A stretch of DNA of 64,000 nucleotides from Cryptomeria japonica (GCF_030272615.1 NC_081411.1:185240449-185304448), one strand, 5' to 3'. Shown: positions 46,864 to 56,840, counted from the first letter of the stretch. Notes: generated from the sequence alone by a model not told the origin. Numbers and translations are program-made.

Positions 46864-47700
46864 TTTCTAGGAATGGAGGTTTATCAAAGTAAGGATGAGA
46901 TTTTCATTTGTCAAACAAAGTATGCACAAGATATGCTGAAGAAATTTAATATGACTGATTGTAACCTTGCCTCCACTCCAAGTGCTCATGGAGTTTTGTT
47001 ATGTTGAGATGATGGTGCTGATTTAGTTGATGAGACAACTTACAGAAGTATTGTGGGGAGCTTGATGCTTCTAATCCACACGAAGCCTGATATTGCCTAT
47101 TCAGTTTCACTTGTTTCAAGGTATATGACAAATTTATCTGAAATACATATGAAGGCAGCCAAGAGGATTTTGAGGTATGTGAAAGGGAATTTAAGTTTTG
47201 GTATTCATTACTATTCTTCTAAAACGTTCGATCTTGTAGGTTTTAGTGATTCAGATTGGGGAGGTAGTATGGATGACCGTAAATCTACATCTGGAAATTG
47301 TTTTTCTTTTGGCTCTGGTTTAATTACCTGGAGCTCAAAAAAATAAAGTATTGTTGCCCTCTCATCTACAGAAGCAGAGTATGTTGCAATTACCTCAATA
47401 GGTACACGAGCTCTTTGACTCAGAAAAGTTTTGGAAGAAATTGGAGAAAAACAAATTCAGCCTACAGTAATTTATTGTGACAATGTGAATGCCATCAAGT
47501 TAGTAAAGAATCCGGTTCATCACAGTAGAACAAAACATTTTGATTTGAAATATCACTTCATACGAGATTTGGTGCAGAAGAAGGATGTTGAATTGAAGCA
47601 CATCAACACCTAGGATCAGCTAGCAGATATATTCACCAAAGCGGTTGCAAAAGCTCAGTTTACAGCACTACGAGATAAGATTGTGAGCCCTCTTAGCATC
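46864..47700 (+). pseudogene. Element C RT C-terminus and RNase H
   Basis: The frame continues (FLGMEVYQSKDEIFICQTKY) through TGA at 47,005. The RNase H region follows: RSIVGSLMLLIHTKPDIAY, FSDSDWGGSMDDRKSTSG with catalytic Asp, LSSTEAEYVAI and VIYCDNVNAIKL. Stops at 47,344 (TAA), 47,416 (TGA in place of Trp) and 47,611 (TAG) break it. It ends in the usual copia tail (DQLADIFTK) just before the polypurine tract. Confidence 0.92.
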
Positions 47701-47711
47701 AAGGGGGAGTA
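47701..47711 (+). other. Polypurine tract of element C
   Basis: The sequence aagggggagta sits directly before the 3' LTR. Confidence 0.93.
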
Positions 47712-48244
47712 TGTTGATAATTGATGTTGCTTTGGCATGTAGCTCCAGTTTGGACATGAATCTATCCATTCATCACCATGCATAAGCTATTTTTAGTTTA
47801 AATCAGTTTTTGTTTATTCATGCAAATAAAACATGTACTCCAGCATGCATTAATCCTTAGGACTATTTTTAGTTTTGTTTTTTGCATGAGTTTGTTTTTA
47901 GTAAATAAAGCATGCTGTGCATGCACTTACTATATTCTTAATTTAGGGAGTAGTTTGTTTTTTTTAGTTTGAGAGTCTTAGTAGCTTTCCATGCAATGCT
48001 AGGAATATATTTAGAACTGCAGTTATTATTAATTCTTCTAGGTTGCAAATTCTTTATATATACAGCCTCTATGTAATTTTTTAATTAAGCTTGAATAAAG
48101 TAATTGGTGTGTGCAATTCCAAAAAAACAGGGCACTTTGTTTTTTATTCTGAATTGTGATTTCTTTTTGCAATTTATTCTTTTTGCTGTTATTATTTGCT
48201 AATCAGCTGGTTCAGAGAGGATAGGTCAGGTTCAAAATTCTACA
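47712..48244 (+). repeat. Element C 3' LTR (533 bp)
   Basis: It begins TGTTGATAATTGATG and ends ...CAAAATTCTACA, like the 5' LTR but lacking an 11-base segment near its start. Its promoter, if active, points to the 3' end of the minus-strand NLR-SEO gene. Confidence 0.95.
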
Positions 48245-48249
48245 ATTCT

Positions 48250-49279
48250 TTTATACACGATGATATGTCTTATCATGGCATTCCTTCGGTATCTAATTAG
48301 CCTCTAATCATTTGTCTTGTCTCATAATCAATTTGCCACTAATTACCTACACTCTAATCATGAGTCTCATCTCATTAGTTTAAACCAACACAGATCCCTA
48401 CATTTAGGTCTTGAACTCACGCTGTAGAATTGTGGGTTTCTATTGAAATTTAAAATAAATATGTATTTTTCGTTTTATAAGTAGTATTTCTCAAAGTTCT
48501 TTTTCTTATATTTTACTACTGTCATTATCTAATAAATTTTTGATAATTATTTAATAATAAGTAGATTTTAGACATCTCAATTAAAAAATTTCAAAGAAAT
48601 AATTCATTTTAAGGTAAATCAAATAAGATTTAATATAGAACAAAAAACTTTAAAGTAACTTTTGATAATATATTTATTTTTTCCTTATAATCTTCTATTT
48701 ATAATCTAAAAATAAGATTGCTAAATGATGTTTCATAATTTACATGTGAAGCAAATTAAAATAGTAAAACTAAACATGTTTTACAATCAACAAGAATTCT
48801 ACAATCCATAGTCAATATTATAATGAAATTATGGTCGTAACTCCAGGTGGACCAACCCAATTGAATTTTTAGAAACCTTCTAAACCTACTGTAACCATGA
48901 AGATTATTGAAGTGATAAAGCCACTGAAACATTTTTGCAAAATTAAATAAGAGTCTAAGGTACCCTATGACACATAAAGTAGCACACTGCCTGTCTGCCA
49001 TTACCCTGCCACGCTGCACCACAAAATTGTGTCTGCAACTATCTTGAAGAAAAGGAACTCTCTACCTTTAATGGATATGTTAATGCCATAGCTAAAGACC
49101 AATAGCACACGTCTTGTGAGCTTCCAACCTGTATCACAGTTAAAAATAACTTGTCACAACAGAAGATTCAGAGTTAAATGTTTATAGATGACAGCAAGAT
49201 GAGAAATATTGTAGTGATTTGGATTGTATGCAATTACGACATTTGGATGTAGGAATGGCATACCATACCGAGTTGGCTC
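48250..49279. other. 3' flank of the NLR-SEO gene
   Basis: AT-rich sequence between the copia element and the last codon of the minus-strand gene. It should hold the 3' UTR and poly(A) site. I cannot place them exactly. No other gene is supported. Confidence 0.45.
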
Positions 49280-50149
49280 CTAGTGCGTGGTGACCTCAAC
49301 ATTTCCTACAAATTCATGGATGTAGCACTTTTCACATATGCCAAAATATCCACACGCATCACAATGATAGACAGGGTCTCCGACATAGCAGATGGAGCAA
49401 GACATACTAGCTGAAATTTGTTCTTCAACTTGTGATGAGGGATGTACCACAAACCATGGCGCGTCTTTGAAGGTGGTCTTTGCAGCTAGATCTTCAGATG
49501 ACTTCTCTACTTTTATCAATCCGCCTTTTAGAAAGTGTTTCCTTGAATACACTTCCCCTACCCCAGTTTCTATATATATGGATGAATCTATATTTTTTTC
49601 AATATTAGCGGATAATAAGTCCACTAGCTCTTTCCCTCTCCCTGTGAAGTTGCCATTGTTAAACCCATCCACTGCCATCATCCACACAGTGCCATTTCTT
49701 CTGGAGAGACAATCAAAAGACAGGAGACCTAGCATTAGCCTCCGAAGACTGTCTAACTTTTTAAATTCCTCTTTCTTCTGAGAATTTAATTTTTTAACCT
49801 CCTCTTCATTGTTAGACGCTGAAAGTAATTTTTTATCTTCCTCTCGTATCTGATATGCTATCAGATATACCAAATAGTGCATGCGGTGCCAGAACTTCTT
49901 CATATCCTTAATGCTCAGGCTCAACCATTTAATGCCATCAGTGTTCTTTCTATGCAAGTCTTCTTCTTCTTTTATACTGTTTATATCATGCAGAAAGCGT
50001 CCCCTTCCAACATACAGTATCTGGATTTTGCAGTTTCTGTCCATGTTTTTTATAAGACGACTTAACTTACTGTTAAAATCTGATATTTTCTCAGGATCGC
50101 CACCATATAACCAGATCATTTGAAACCCGCTCAACTTCTTCTCCGCGTC
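49280..50149 (-). other. SEO-like C-terminal exon with Cys/His cluster
   Basis: The last exon (289 codons) starts DAEKKLSGFQMIWLYGGDPE. The YGGD and following FNSKLSRL match the SEO C-terminal start. KKFWHRMHYL and LRRLMLGLLSFD match the FW...LLS region. GTVWMMAVDGFNNGNFTGRG matches the SEO W.ILSKG...GHG block. The C-terminus carries a C-x2-C-x8-C-x2-C-x5-C-x2-C-x2-H cluster (49,399-49,316) that looks like a DC1/ZZ-type zinc site. SEO proteins also end in conserved cysteines, but with a different pattern. Confidence 0.78.
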
Positions 50150-53100
50150 CTGTAAGAAGAAACCATAATTTTTTCATTGTAAATCTCATTATATCCTTAG
50201 CTTGACGTTAAATAAAATATTAAAATCTAATAATCCTACTTACCATCAAAATATCCTTGAACAGAACGTTCAAGTGGAATTGTTTCATCATCATATCCAG
50301 TTTGTCAGAATCCTTTTTTGACAACTTTCTTGGCATCACTTTATTCAGAAATAGGCATGCTTCTGAACCCTGCGTCGCCAACAGGGGCATCACGTCTGCG
50401 ATAGAAATACGTCCCGAAGCAGCCAAGCTCACAAGTATAGGCATTTCGCAGAAGCCTAATCTTTCCCGTAAGATTTTGTTGACAGTTGATTGCTCCATTA
50501 GCCATTTACCTGAAATTACTACCCATGGTATATCTGTGTGATCATTCGAAACAGACATATCTTTATCAGCATCTGGCATTGGAAACCAAACCCATTCAAC
50601 TTTGAGATCATGTTCTGTGTTTCGCATCTCATCATACATTTCCTTTAGGAATGACATTTGTGATTTGGATATCTCCACCGTTGAAATAAGTAGGAAGATA
50701 ATGTTCTTTTTAAGATCATTGATTGAAACCTGCAACATTTCAAAATACATATTAGAAAAAACTTCCTCTTATTTTCCATATGATATTACTTCCATGTAAA
50801 CTTGAAAGAGGAGATTCAGAACCTTCTTATTGCCTTTCGACATTAACCTATCATCCTCTTTTGTCTTGAGTAACGCCTCCAGAAAATCAACGCCAGTGTT
50901 TTCTTCTGTATACTGAAGCTTGTGGTAGTTTTGCAAGCTGAAATTCTTTCCTGTCAATGTACCTGAGATACTTTCCCATTGTTTGAATCGCTTCTCCTCA
51001 ACTTTTGTCTTAATTATATATGTGTTGAAACTCCAAAAGTCAGTTTCTGCATTTATTGATAAGCATTTATCAAAAAATGAGAGAGCTTCAGGATTGTCAG
51101 GTGTATATGCAATAATTCTGTCTGCCAGCTTTGGTGGAAGTGCGCTGAAAGATTTCCCAATGTAAATTATTTGCCAATGTTCACTCAAATTTGTCATAAG
51201 CTCATCCACGTTGTTCTCCAGCATTTCTCGACCCCAGTGTGAATTATTATGATCAAAAATGAGTACCAAAGTAGTGCCTTCTGGGATTTCTTTGGAGGGA
51301 AAGAAAGTGCTTCCGTCCTTGCAAACCAGGATTGCTTTGTCTTTGAAAATTTTGGATGATTTCTTGCTCAAAATATTCTGTTCATTATTAATCTGACATA
51401 CGGAGCATATTGAAAAGTTACTTAACAAATAAAAATAAAATATTTCCAAATATGCAGATGGTATTACGAAATATAGCGTGCTCTCTTAAAATGCGGTTAT
51501 TTTAAATTTTATTTTTTGAGTTACAACTTACCTTATCTTCTGGTTTCTCTTCCGTTATCATTTTAAAGTGGTGCGGCATGGGAAGTCTTTCCTTCCATTT
51601 ACCCTCCAGTTTTTGACTTTTCCTAATGTCCACAAACGCCAGGCTCCCAATTTTTCTCACTGATGTGAGCCACTTGGCTTCCAAAATAGGACAGTCTGAG
51701 AGGTTGAGATATTTTAATGATTGGAGACAGTTAAAGCCATCACATAAATCTCGCAATTTATGACAGGACCTTAAATTCAAGCCTTCAAGACATCTAAGCC
51801 CACTGAATTTATTCGGAAGCTTACGCAAACTTTGACAATCTGACAAATTCAGATATCTAAGTTGGGTTAACTCATTAATTTGGTTGGGAAGCCGCTCTAA
51901 ATGGGTGCAAGAAGCTAATGATAGATCTTCAATCTTGTTACTTTGGCAAAACTCATCCTGTAGTTCTGTCAAACTTGAGCATCCTGACATCTTCATAGCG
52001 ACAGATTCTGAGCTGAATAAGCTTTCAGGAAAGTTATCGGGTAGTTTCTCTAGTTTGCTACAGCCATCCAAGTTGAGAAAATGCAATGAAGAAAGCAGCT
52101 CAAAATGCACAGGCAGAAATTTTAAACTCTTGCAATATGACAAGTCAAGCTCTTCAAGAGATCTCAATTGTTCAAACTTGTCAGGAAGCTTATGCATATT
52201 AAAGCAATGCGAGAATGTAACCTTCTTCAGTTTACCCAAACGCACAAAACTCGCCGGCAGTTGTTTTAATGCTGAACAAAAACTTAGAATTAATTCTTCT
52301 AAGCGTTGAAGCTTACCGAACGACTCTGGAAGCCGTTTCAATGACGAACAATAACTCAAATCCAGTCTTGTTAAACATAGAAGGTTACCAAATGAATTGG
52401 GCAATTTGAGGAGGTTTTTGCAGTCATGAAGATCCAGCCTTTGGAGAGCGTACAACTGAGTCAAACTTTTAGGAAGCTCTACTACACTGCATGAACTTAC
52501 GGACAATTCTTTCAGCTTGTCATTAGGCCTAAATATTTTGGGATCCAGTATACGCAACCTTTGGAATTTTTGTACTTTTATTGTACTCAGGTTCTCCAAT
52601 CTCCTAGCAACGCATTCCTTTTCCCCGGGTCCAACAGGATATTTGAACTTTTCATCTCCACACAGTTTCACAACTTTCAGTTCTGGGGGTAACTGCATGG
52701 ACAATATAATAGCTATAAGATTTACGAAATCAGTGAATCTACACGAGCTGCAAGTGATATGGAGAATGTTAAATCGCTCAAAGTAACCGATAAGAGTTGT
52801 CAACAATTTAGTTTTAACCCCTTAAAGGCTAAATAAACAGTGTATAAACCATGGACTAGCAAGTAACACATCAATGTGAAATCATTCTCTAGATGAGAAC
52901 GGATTCTAGAGTGTGCTTTCTTTAAACATGAAACAGTTGAACGATTAAAACAGAGAAGGTTCAATTTTGTTAGCAAAATAGGAAGCTGTAGACATTTTAC
53001 CATTCTTCTGGGTTCGTCTCCTTGTTGTTCCACGAAATTCTAGCTATGCATGATGATTTAAAAAATACGCGTACAAGAAACAATTCTCTTTCACTTATAT

Positions 53101-55003
53101 AAAGATGTGCTAGAGGTAATATAAACCCAGCAATGCAACTAAGACTTGCCTGGGAGGGATCGAAATCCTCATCTCTATCATAGCTGAGGTAGCTCAAGTT
53201 CCTGAGCTCTTTCAGATTGACAAAACTAATTGAAGTTCCACATGCTTGTAAAAATATCAATTTCTCAAATGATTTATTACAGTTACCCTTAACAACCGTT
53301 GTTCGTCCCAATGAAAGAACTCGGAGGGTATCGCACATAAGCTCTAGCTTTTCAGCAGGAATTTCAACTGTCTCATTTGCACCGGGCAACCAAATTCCTT
53401 TGATTTGCATAGAATTCTGCAAAAAGAAAGCCTCAAGGATAACTTATACAATTGAATGTAAAGGATGGGAAGAAAACATTGAACAGGACAATTCATACCT
53501 CCTCATTATCCAGGACATTTTGAAGGTCAACTGTGCTGGTTAGTCTTCCACTTTCTATTCGTCGCGTTTCCCGGGCCCATTTAAGGGTGTGCTCTGGAAT
53601 TGATATCTTATTGGTACTATCCCTTTTCACCCACGCATCTGCTTCTAGCGTTTCAACCTCTGGCTTTCCCACAATAAGAGAAATTTCATCCCAATCCCAT
53701 TCCGAGAAGAAAAAACAGATGTCGAGGAATGCATCCTGAGCTCTTAACGGAAGGTAATTAAATGCATATTCTAAGGCAAAGTTAAAAGTTTCATATATGA
53801 GATTGTCTTCACTAACTTTATTTAAAGTTTCTTTGTTTGCTTCATTGGCTATTTTATGGTAGATTTCGAGCATTTCTCCAAGGAGGGGATAGTTTTTCCA
53901 TTGTGAATAATCCTCTCGGTTGTCTTCAATGCAAATGAACTCCTCACATGTAAACTTATACTCCTCAAGTAGTGCCTTGACGCCCTTGTTCAGAGACGTT
54001 ACAAGCAACCTGAATTTTTTTGGATTCATTGATTTCATGTCTAAAATCCTTCTGAGATGCTGCACCTGCACCATGTTCTCGATGCATATCAAGACGTGCT
54101 CATTTTTCATTTTCTCAATTTGCAAAACCAACTCTTGTAATTCCCCATTTTCCGCCGGCTTTTCCAGGAACAACTTCCAACCTTCAAAAGATAGTTTCAC
54201 TTTCAAACAATCATATACGGCGTTGGCCAGCTTTTTCGTGCCGTGCCCGCTATCACCCAGTATAACCACAGCTACGCGTTCCTTCTCAAGTATATTCAGC
54301 CTAAGAAGTTTAATTATTTCTCTCACCTGCTTCTCTCTCTCTTCTTCTTCCTTTTCGAAATTTTCTCTCTGATGACTTTCTCTCGTGCCATCTGCCCATG
54401 CAAGCAATATTATAAGAAAAGAAAAGCGCACACTCATCTTCACTTACGCGCTTTCATCATCCTAAAGATGAATAGTAGAATGTATTGGGAAACGTCGATC
54501 AAAAACTACTACAATTTTTTTCCAAATGTTTTTATAGATGAACTTCCAAAGTAAATATTGAGGCTATTTCAATGATGAAAGTTGAGCAAAGAGCATGCGT
54601 GGTTAAACTAAAATCTATATTAGCATACCTTCACCAGCAAAGAGGTCTTGTTGCTTAAGACGTAAAATGTGCACAAGCAAATCTGTAACCAAATCTCCCT
54701 GCGCTTCCTTGACTCGACGGAGAATCCTATTGATGTCTCTTGCTTGTTTCAATGGATTCAGCACAAGCCTGTGAATTAATAGAAAAAAAAGAATTAGATG
54801 TCGCGTAGACTTCTCAGATTCATGATACTTAGAAACCGAGAAAATAATGTTAACGTCCACAATTAAACTTATAATGAAGTGGTAGATTAGAATTATCATA
54901 AATGCTGGAATTCGAATGAAAAGGGCCAGCCTCTGAAAGAGAATGAAATATTACCTGTACACAAAACTCCCTATCTGGGTAAGGGAAGAATTCCGTTTTG
55001 CTC
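49280..55003 (-). CDS. NB-ARC-LRR protein fused to a sieve-element-occlusion (SEO)-like module
   Basis: The predicted gene has these exons (minus strand): about 55,003-54,955 (start uncertain), 54,768-54,629, 54,391-53,499, 53,416-53,150, 52,692-51,532, 51,392-50,802, 50,729-50,244 and 50,149-49,280. Splice sites are clean AG acceptors and GT donors, except a GC donor at 53,149. From 54,391 on the frame stays open to TGA/stop at 49,280, giving about 1,420 residues plus a short N-terminal part. Domain order is helical N-terminus, NB-ARC with TNL-type RNBS-D, LRRs, then a region resembling SEO proteins, then a Cys/His cluster. NLRs are cytosolic immune receptors; SEO proteins form P-protein filaments in sieve elements. 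The fusion is read from exon continuity and needs a transcript to prove it. Alternatives are two adjacent genes, or a different thioredoxin-like module. The SEO identification rests on several motifs in the right order. Confidence 0.75.
50244..50729 (-). other. SEO-like core exon 1
   Basis: A 162-codon exon. VSINDLKKNIIFLLISTVEI then SKSQMSFLKEMYDEM matches the SEO pattern (VLLLISDLDIS..E...L..IY). VEWVWFPMPD (50,594) matches the SEO WIPIVD strand. DIPWVVIS (50,531) matches the MPWYVV strand. LGFCEMPILVSLAASGRI matches the KPILVVLDPQGKV strand. Three or four family motifs occur in the right order and spacing. Confidence 0.78.
50802..51392 (-). other. Thioredoxin-like and middle region of the SEO-like module
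   Basis: A 197-codon exon, phase 0 on both sides. The first half (AILVCKDGSTFFPSKEIPEG; TTLVLIFDHNN; EHWQIIYIGKSFSAL) has the alternating strands and helices of a thioredoxin-like fold without a CxxC active site. The second half (FKQWESISGTLTGK ... LEALLKTKEDDRLM) occupies the place of the region before the conserved LLIS strand of SEO proteins. The donor is CAA|GTTTAC, not ideal but the one that keeps the frame and the SEO order. Confidence 0.65.
51532..52692 (-). other. Leucine-rich repeat exon
   Basis: A 387-codon exon starting LPPELKVVKLCGDEKF after acceptor catgcag. It has about twelve repeats of about 24 residues of the TNL form LxxLxLxxCxxLxxLPxxFxxL, for example LYALQRLDLHDCKNLLKLP and LRSLEELDLSYCKSLKFLP. 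It ends in a C-terminal LRR cap (ILEAKWLTSVRKIGSL) and EEKPEDK|gtaagt. If the next intron is retained the protein ends 10 codons later (stop at 51,502), giving an NB-LRR form without the SEO part. Confidence 0.88.
52693..53149 (-). other. GC-AG intron of the NLR-SEO gene (457 bp)
   Basis: The donor is CAG|GCAAGT at 53,149 and the acceptor CATGCAG at 52,693. GC-AG introns are a minor normal class and this donor matches their consensus. It is phase 0. Both flanks read through stops or lose frame if unspliced. The intron contains several short open frames that are not counted as coding. Confidence 0.7.
53150..53416 (-). other. NB-LRR linker exon
   Basis: An 89-codon exon, phase 0 on both sides. 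It encodes SMQIKGIWLPGA, the post-NB-ARC TNL linker, and the first LRR-like segments (LRVLSLGRTTVV, LIFLQACGTSISFV, LRNLSYLSYDRDEDFD). The acceptor is tttttgcag|aatt. The donor is CAG|GCAAGT, a consensus GC-type donor. No GT donor in the next bases keeps the frame. Confidence 0.75.
53499..54391 (-). other. NB-ARC exon, degenerate nucleotide-binding motifs
   Basis: After a charged coiled stretch (EKEEEEREKQVREIIKLLRL) comes VAVVILGDSGHGTKKLANAV at the P-loop position (54,257-54,225), where the normal GxGKTT reads GHGTKK. Kinase-2 reads EHVLICIENMVQVQH, without the usual Asp pair. RNBS-B is FRLLVTSLNKGV. The GLPL position reads YPLLGEMLEIYHKI. RNBS-D is LRAQDAFLDICFFFSEWDWD, the TNL form. The MHD position is IPEHTLKWARE (53,597-53,589), Pro-Glu-His. 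The following ESGRLTSTVDLQNVLDNEE matches the TNL linker. ATP binding by the usual route looks unlikely. Confidence 0.82.
54629..55003 (-). other. N-terminal exons of the NLR-SEO gene (no TIR seen)
   Basis: Exon 54,768-54,629 is bounded by a good acceptor (ttcacag) and donor (gaag|gtatgc). It encodes LVLNPLKQARDINRILRRVK then EAQGDLVTDLLVHILRLKQQ, amphipathic helices, and joins the NB-ARC exon in phase (GAA G|AT). The preceding exon ends at 54,955 (gtacag|gtaata) and in the matching phase reads SSLTQIGSFVY. An in-frame TAG at 55,008 means it must begin after that, for example at the cag|gagc acceptor (55,003), so the start codon lies further upstream. No TIR, RPW8 or typical CC motif is recognisable. 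Confidence 0.55.
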
Positions 55004-55163
55004 CTGTCTAATGGTGTCCTATTACTGAGCTCATACCAAGTTATGCCTATCGAAAAACACACCATATATGAACAAATAAAAATATTTTGTGCTTAGGTGA
55101 GGTAAAACGGTCAGCCCTTGATCACGGATTTAGCATTGCTTTTGTTCAAGACATAGACTAGCT

Positions 55164-56840
55164 GCACGCAATCGATTTGTTGAAAAGGTTTTATAAACAT
55201 TCAAGCAAACGCGATTGGTAGGTGTGAAGCCAAATTTCCATAATAGTTGGTAGTATTCTCCCTATCTTCATTGAAAGAAGACCTTTCAAACAGGCTGTAA
55301 ACATCCTCAAGCTTAAAGGGTGAACGAATTTCTTGACGCAAGGGAGGAGATTTTCTATCAAGCATCACAACCATGTCAACTGTGGTTTAGAAGAACCGAG
55401 GAAGAGTATCATTTTGAGGTGATGCCTGTTGTGGCACTATCGATGCGAGAGCCATGGGTTTTTCAGGCTAAACCACGTAAGCATTGAAGTAACTGTCATT
55501 TGAATGAAAATTATACCATGTTATATCTACATGGGACTCCTATTCTGTTTCAAACGTATAGTCTCTAGAAGGTTATCAATTTCATAAAATTGCTTTCATT
55601 GTTTAAGATTCCATTTATCTCTTATAGATTCTTTATGCTAATCAAAAGATGTAATATGTCCAATCTCTCTTGTTAGTGACAGTATATACCTTCACTTAAT
55701 TTATAATAGTTATACTTTACATTTATTTTTTATGTATTATTTTTTGTTTCATTTATTGAAATCTGGTATTATAAATATATTGAAATAATATTAAGTTTTA
55801 CTATTATATTATTTCAGTCTATTTATGTAATCTAAAATTTTACCTTGGTAGAAGTATTGCACCTAGTATTCATGACATCTAATATAACCTTGTATAAATA
55901 CACAACAATTTGGAAGTCAAAATCTTAATAGTGATGACATTTATACTCTTACAAGATTCAAAAATATTGTTTAGGTTGTGGCAAATCACATGTAAACTTG
56001 ATATGCAATTACCTTTTAAAAATCTCTTATGAAAATCTTTTAATAAAGAAATAACATGGAAGTACTAAGTTAAACCAAAGAAAATGCTTGAACTAAGAAA
56101 TCATCATGTCATTATTGGTTACAAAATTGCGAGGACTATTGATTGGGTTTAAAGACTTTGGATCTATGTGGTCTTGTTGTCACATTATGTCAGATAGTTA
56201 AAGATGTGTCACAATTTTGTGATGTTTCTACGTCTTTCAATCATTAAAATATGAATAAAATATTGGTTTGTAAACCTAAGGTTGTCATATAGGATTGCTT
56301 ATTAGTTAGGTCCTTAATTTCACATATAGTATAAATGGTGAATGTGGATATTATCTAGTCGTTGAACTAGACTATTAGAAGAATGAGCGATTGGCTCATA
56401 AAAGGTAAACAAAATCAAATGAGTAAGACTATTATTATTACCAATATTGGGGAGTGTATATCTTTATAGGAAAATATGATGAGCAAAGTGTTGCTGATTG
56501 TCTTGAGTACAACGTAAATATTGGTCATGCTTAACATTAGCTGCAAATGTTGACATATATCTTTCAAGGTTGAAAAGTATTTTATGTGGATTTATTAGGA
56601 CAATGTCATATGTTATTATGATACTTGGTGTTGTTGAACCTTAATGAAGTTAGACCCCATCTAAAGCCTTATCAAGGTTTTAGCATTATTGATGGATCAA
56701 TTTGATACAATGATGACATGATGTTTATTAACGTCTTAAGTACAATAACCCCAATAAGGGAACTACCATGGGAACTAAACCAATATTATAGATATTGCTA
56801 GGGAAAAGATACACCTATATTGTAAGACTTATGAGGTTAT
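55164..56840. repeat. Duplicated 1.7-kb segment, copy 1
   Basis: It runs parallel to 61,338-63,006 over its whole length, in the same orientation, with many shared words (for example ttctctagaaggtta-type at 55,560 and 61,730; aataagggaac near 56,750 and 62,910) and scattered indels. It starts about 160 bases upstream of the first recognised exon of the NLR-SEO gene. It contains the NB-ARC-like relic. Confidence 0.82.
55201..55374 (-). pseudogene. Possible 5' exon or NB-ARC-like relic upstream of the NLR-SEO gene
   Basis: ATG 55374 opens MVVMLDRKSPPLRQEIRSPF and continues KLEDVYSLFERSSF ... YYGNLASHLPIAFA to TGA at 55,201. The LEDVYSLFE ... LASHLPIAF pattern loosely resembles the ARC1 part of NB-ARC (DA..LF ... 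GLPLAL). A similar stretch, more decayed, is read at 61.38-61.56 kb. It may be an ancestral NLR scrap, or an exon joined by a donor I cannot identify. Confidence 0.3.

Larger units (their letters stand above)
42981..48244 (+). mobile_element. Element C: structurally complete Ty1/copia retrotransposon
   Basis: Both LTRs, a primer-binding site, gag, protease, integrase, RT, RNase H and polypurine tract are present in copia order (integrase before RT), flanked by a perfect ATTCT duplication (42,976-42,980 and 48,245-48,249). The two LTRs are clearly alike, differing by about twenty substitutions and an 11-base indel near the start by eye, so this is the youngest complete element visible here. 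The coding region has a 7-bp duplication, a 51-bp duplication and about nine nonsense codons, so it is not autonomous. It ends about 1.0 kb from the stop codon of the NLR-SEO gene and faces it. Confidence 0.95.

Noticed and set aside
49280-51449. SEO-like part as a separate gene starting at the ATG 51,447-51,449
   Set aside because: That ATG lies within the predicted intron, and the frame from it meets the same exon. The LRR exon ends in a strong donor with matching phase, so a single gene is simpler. A transcript would decide.
51884-52309. 141-codon plus-strand open frame
   Set aside because: Antisense shadow of the LRR exon; Ser/Leu pattern arises from repeated LRR codons.
53920-54372. 150-codon plus-strand open frame
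   Set aside because: Antisense shadow of the NB-ARC exon.
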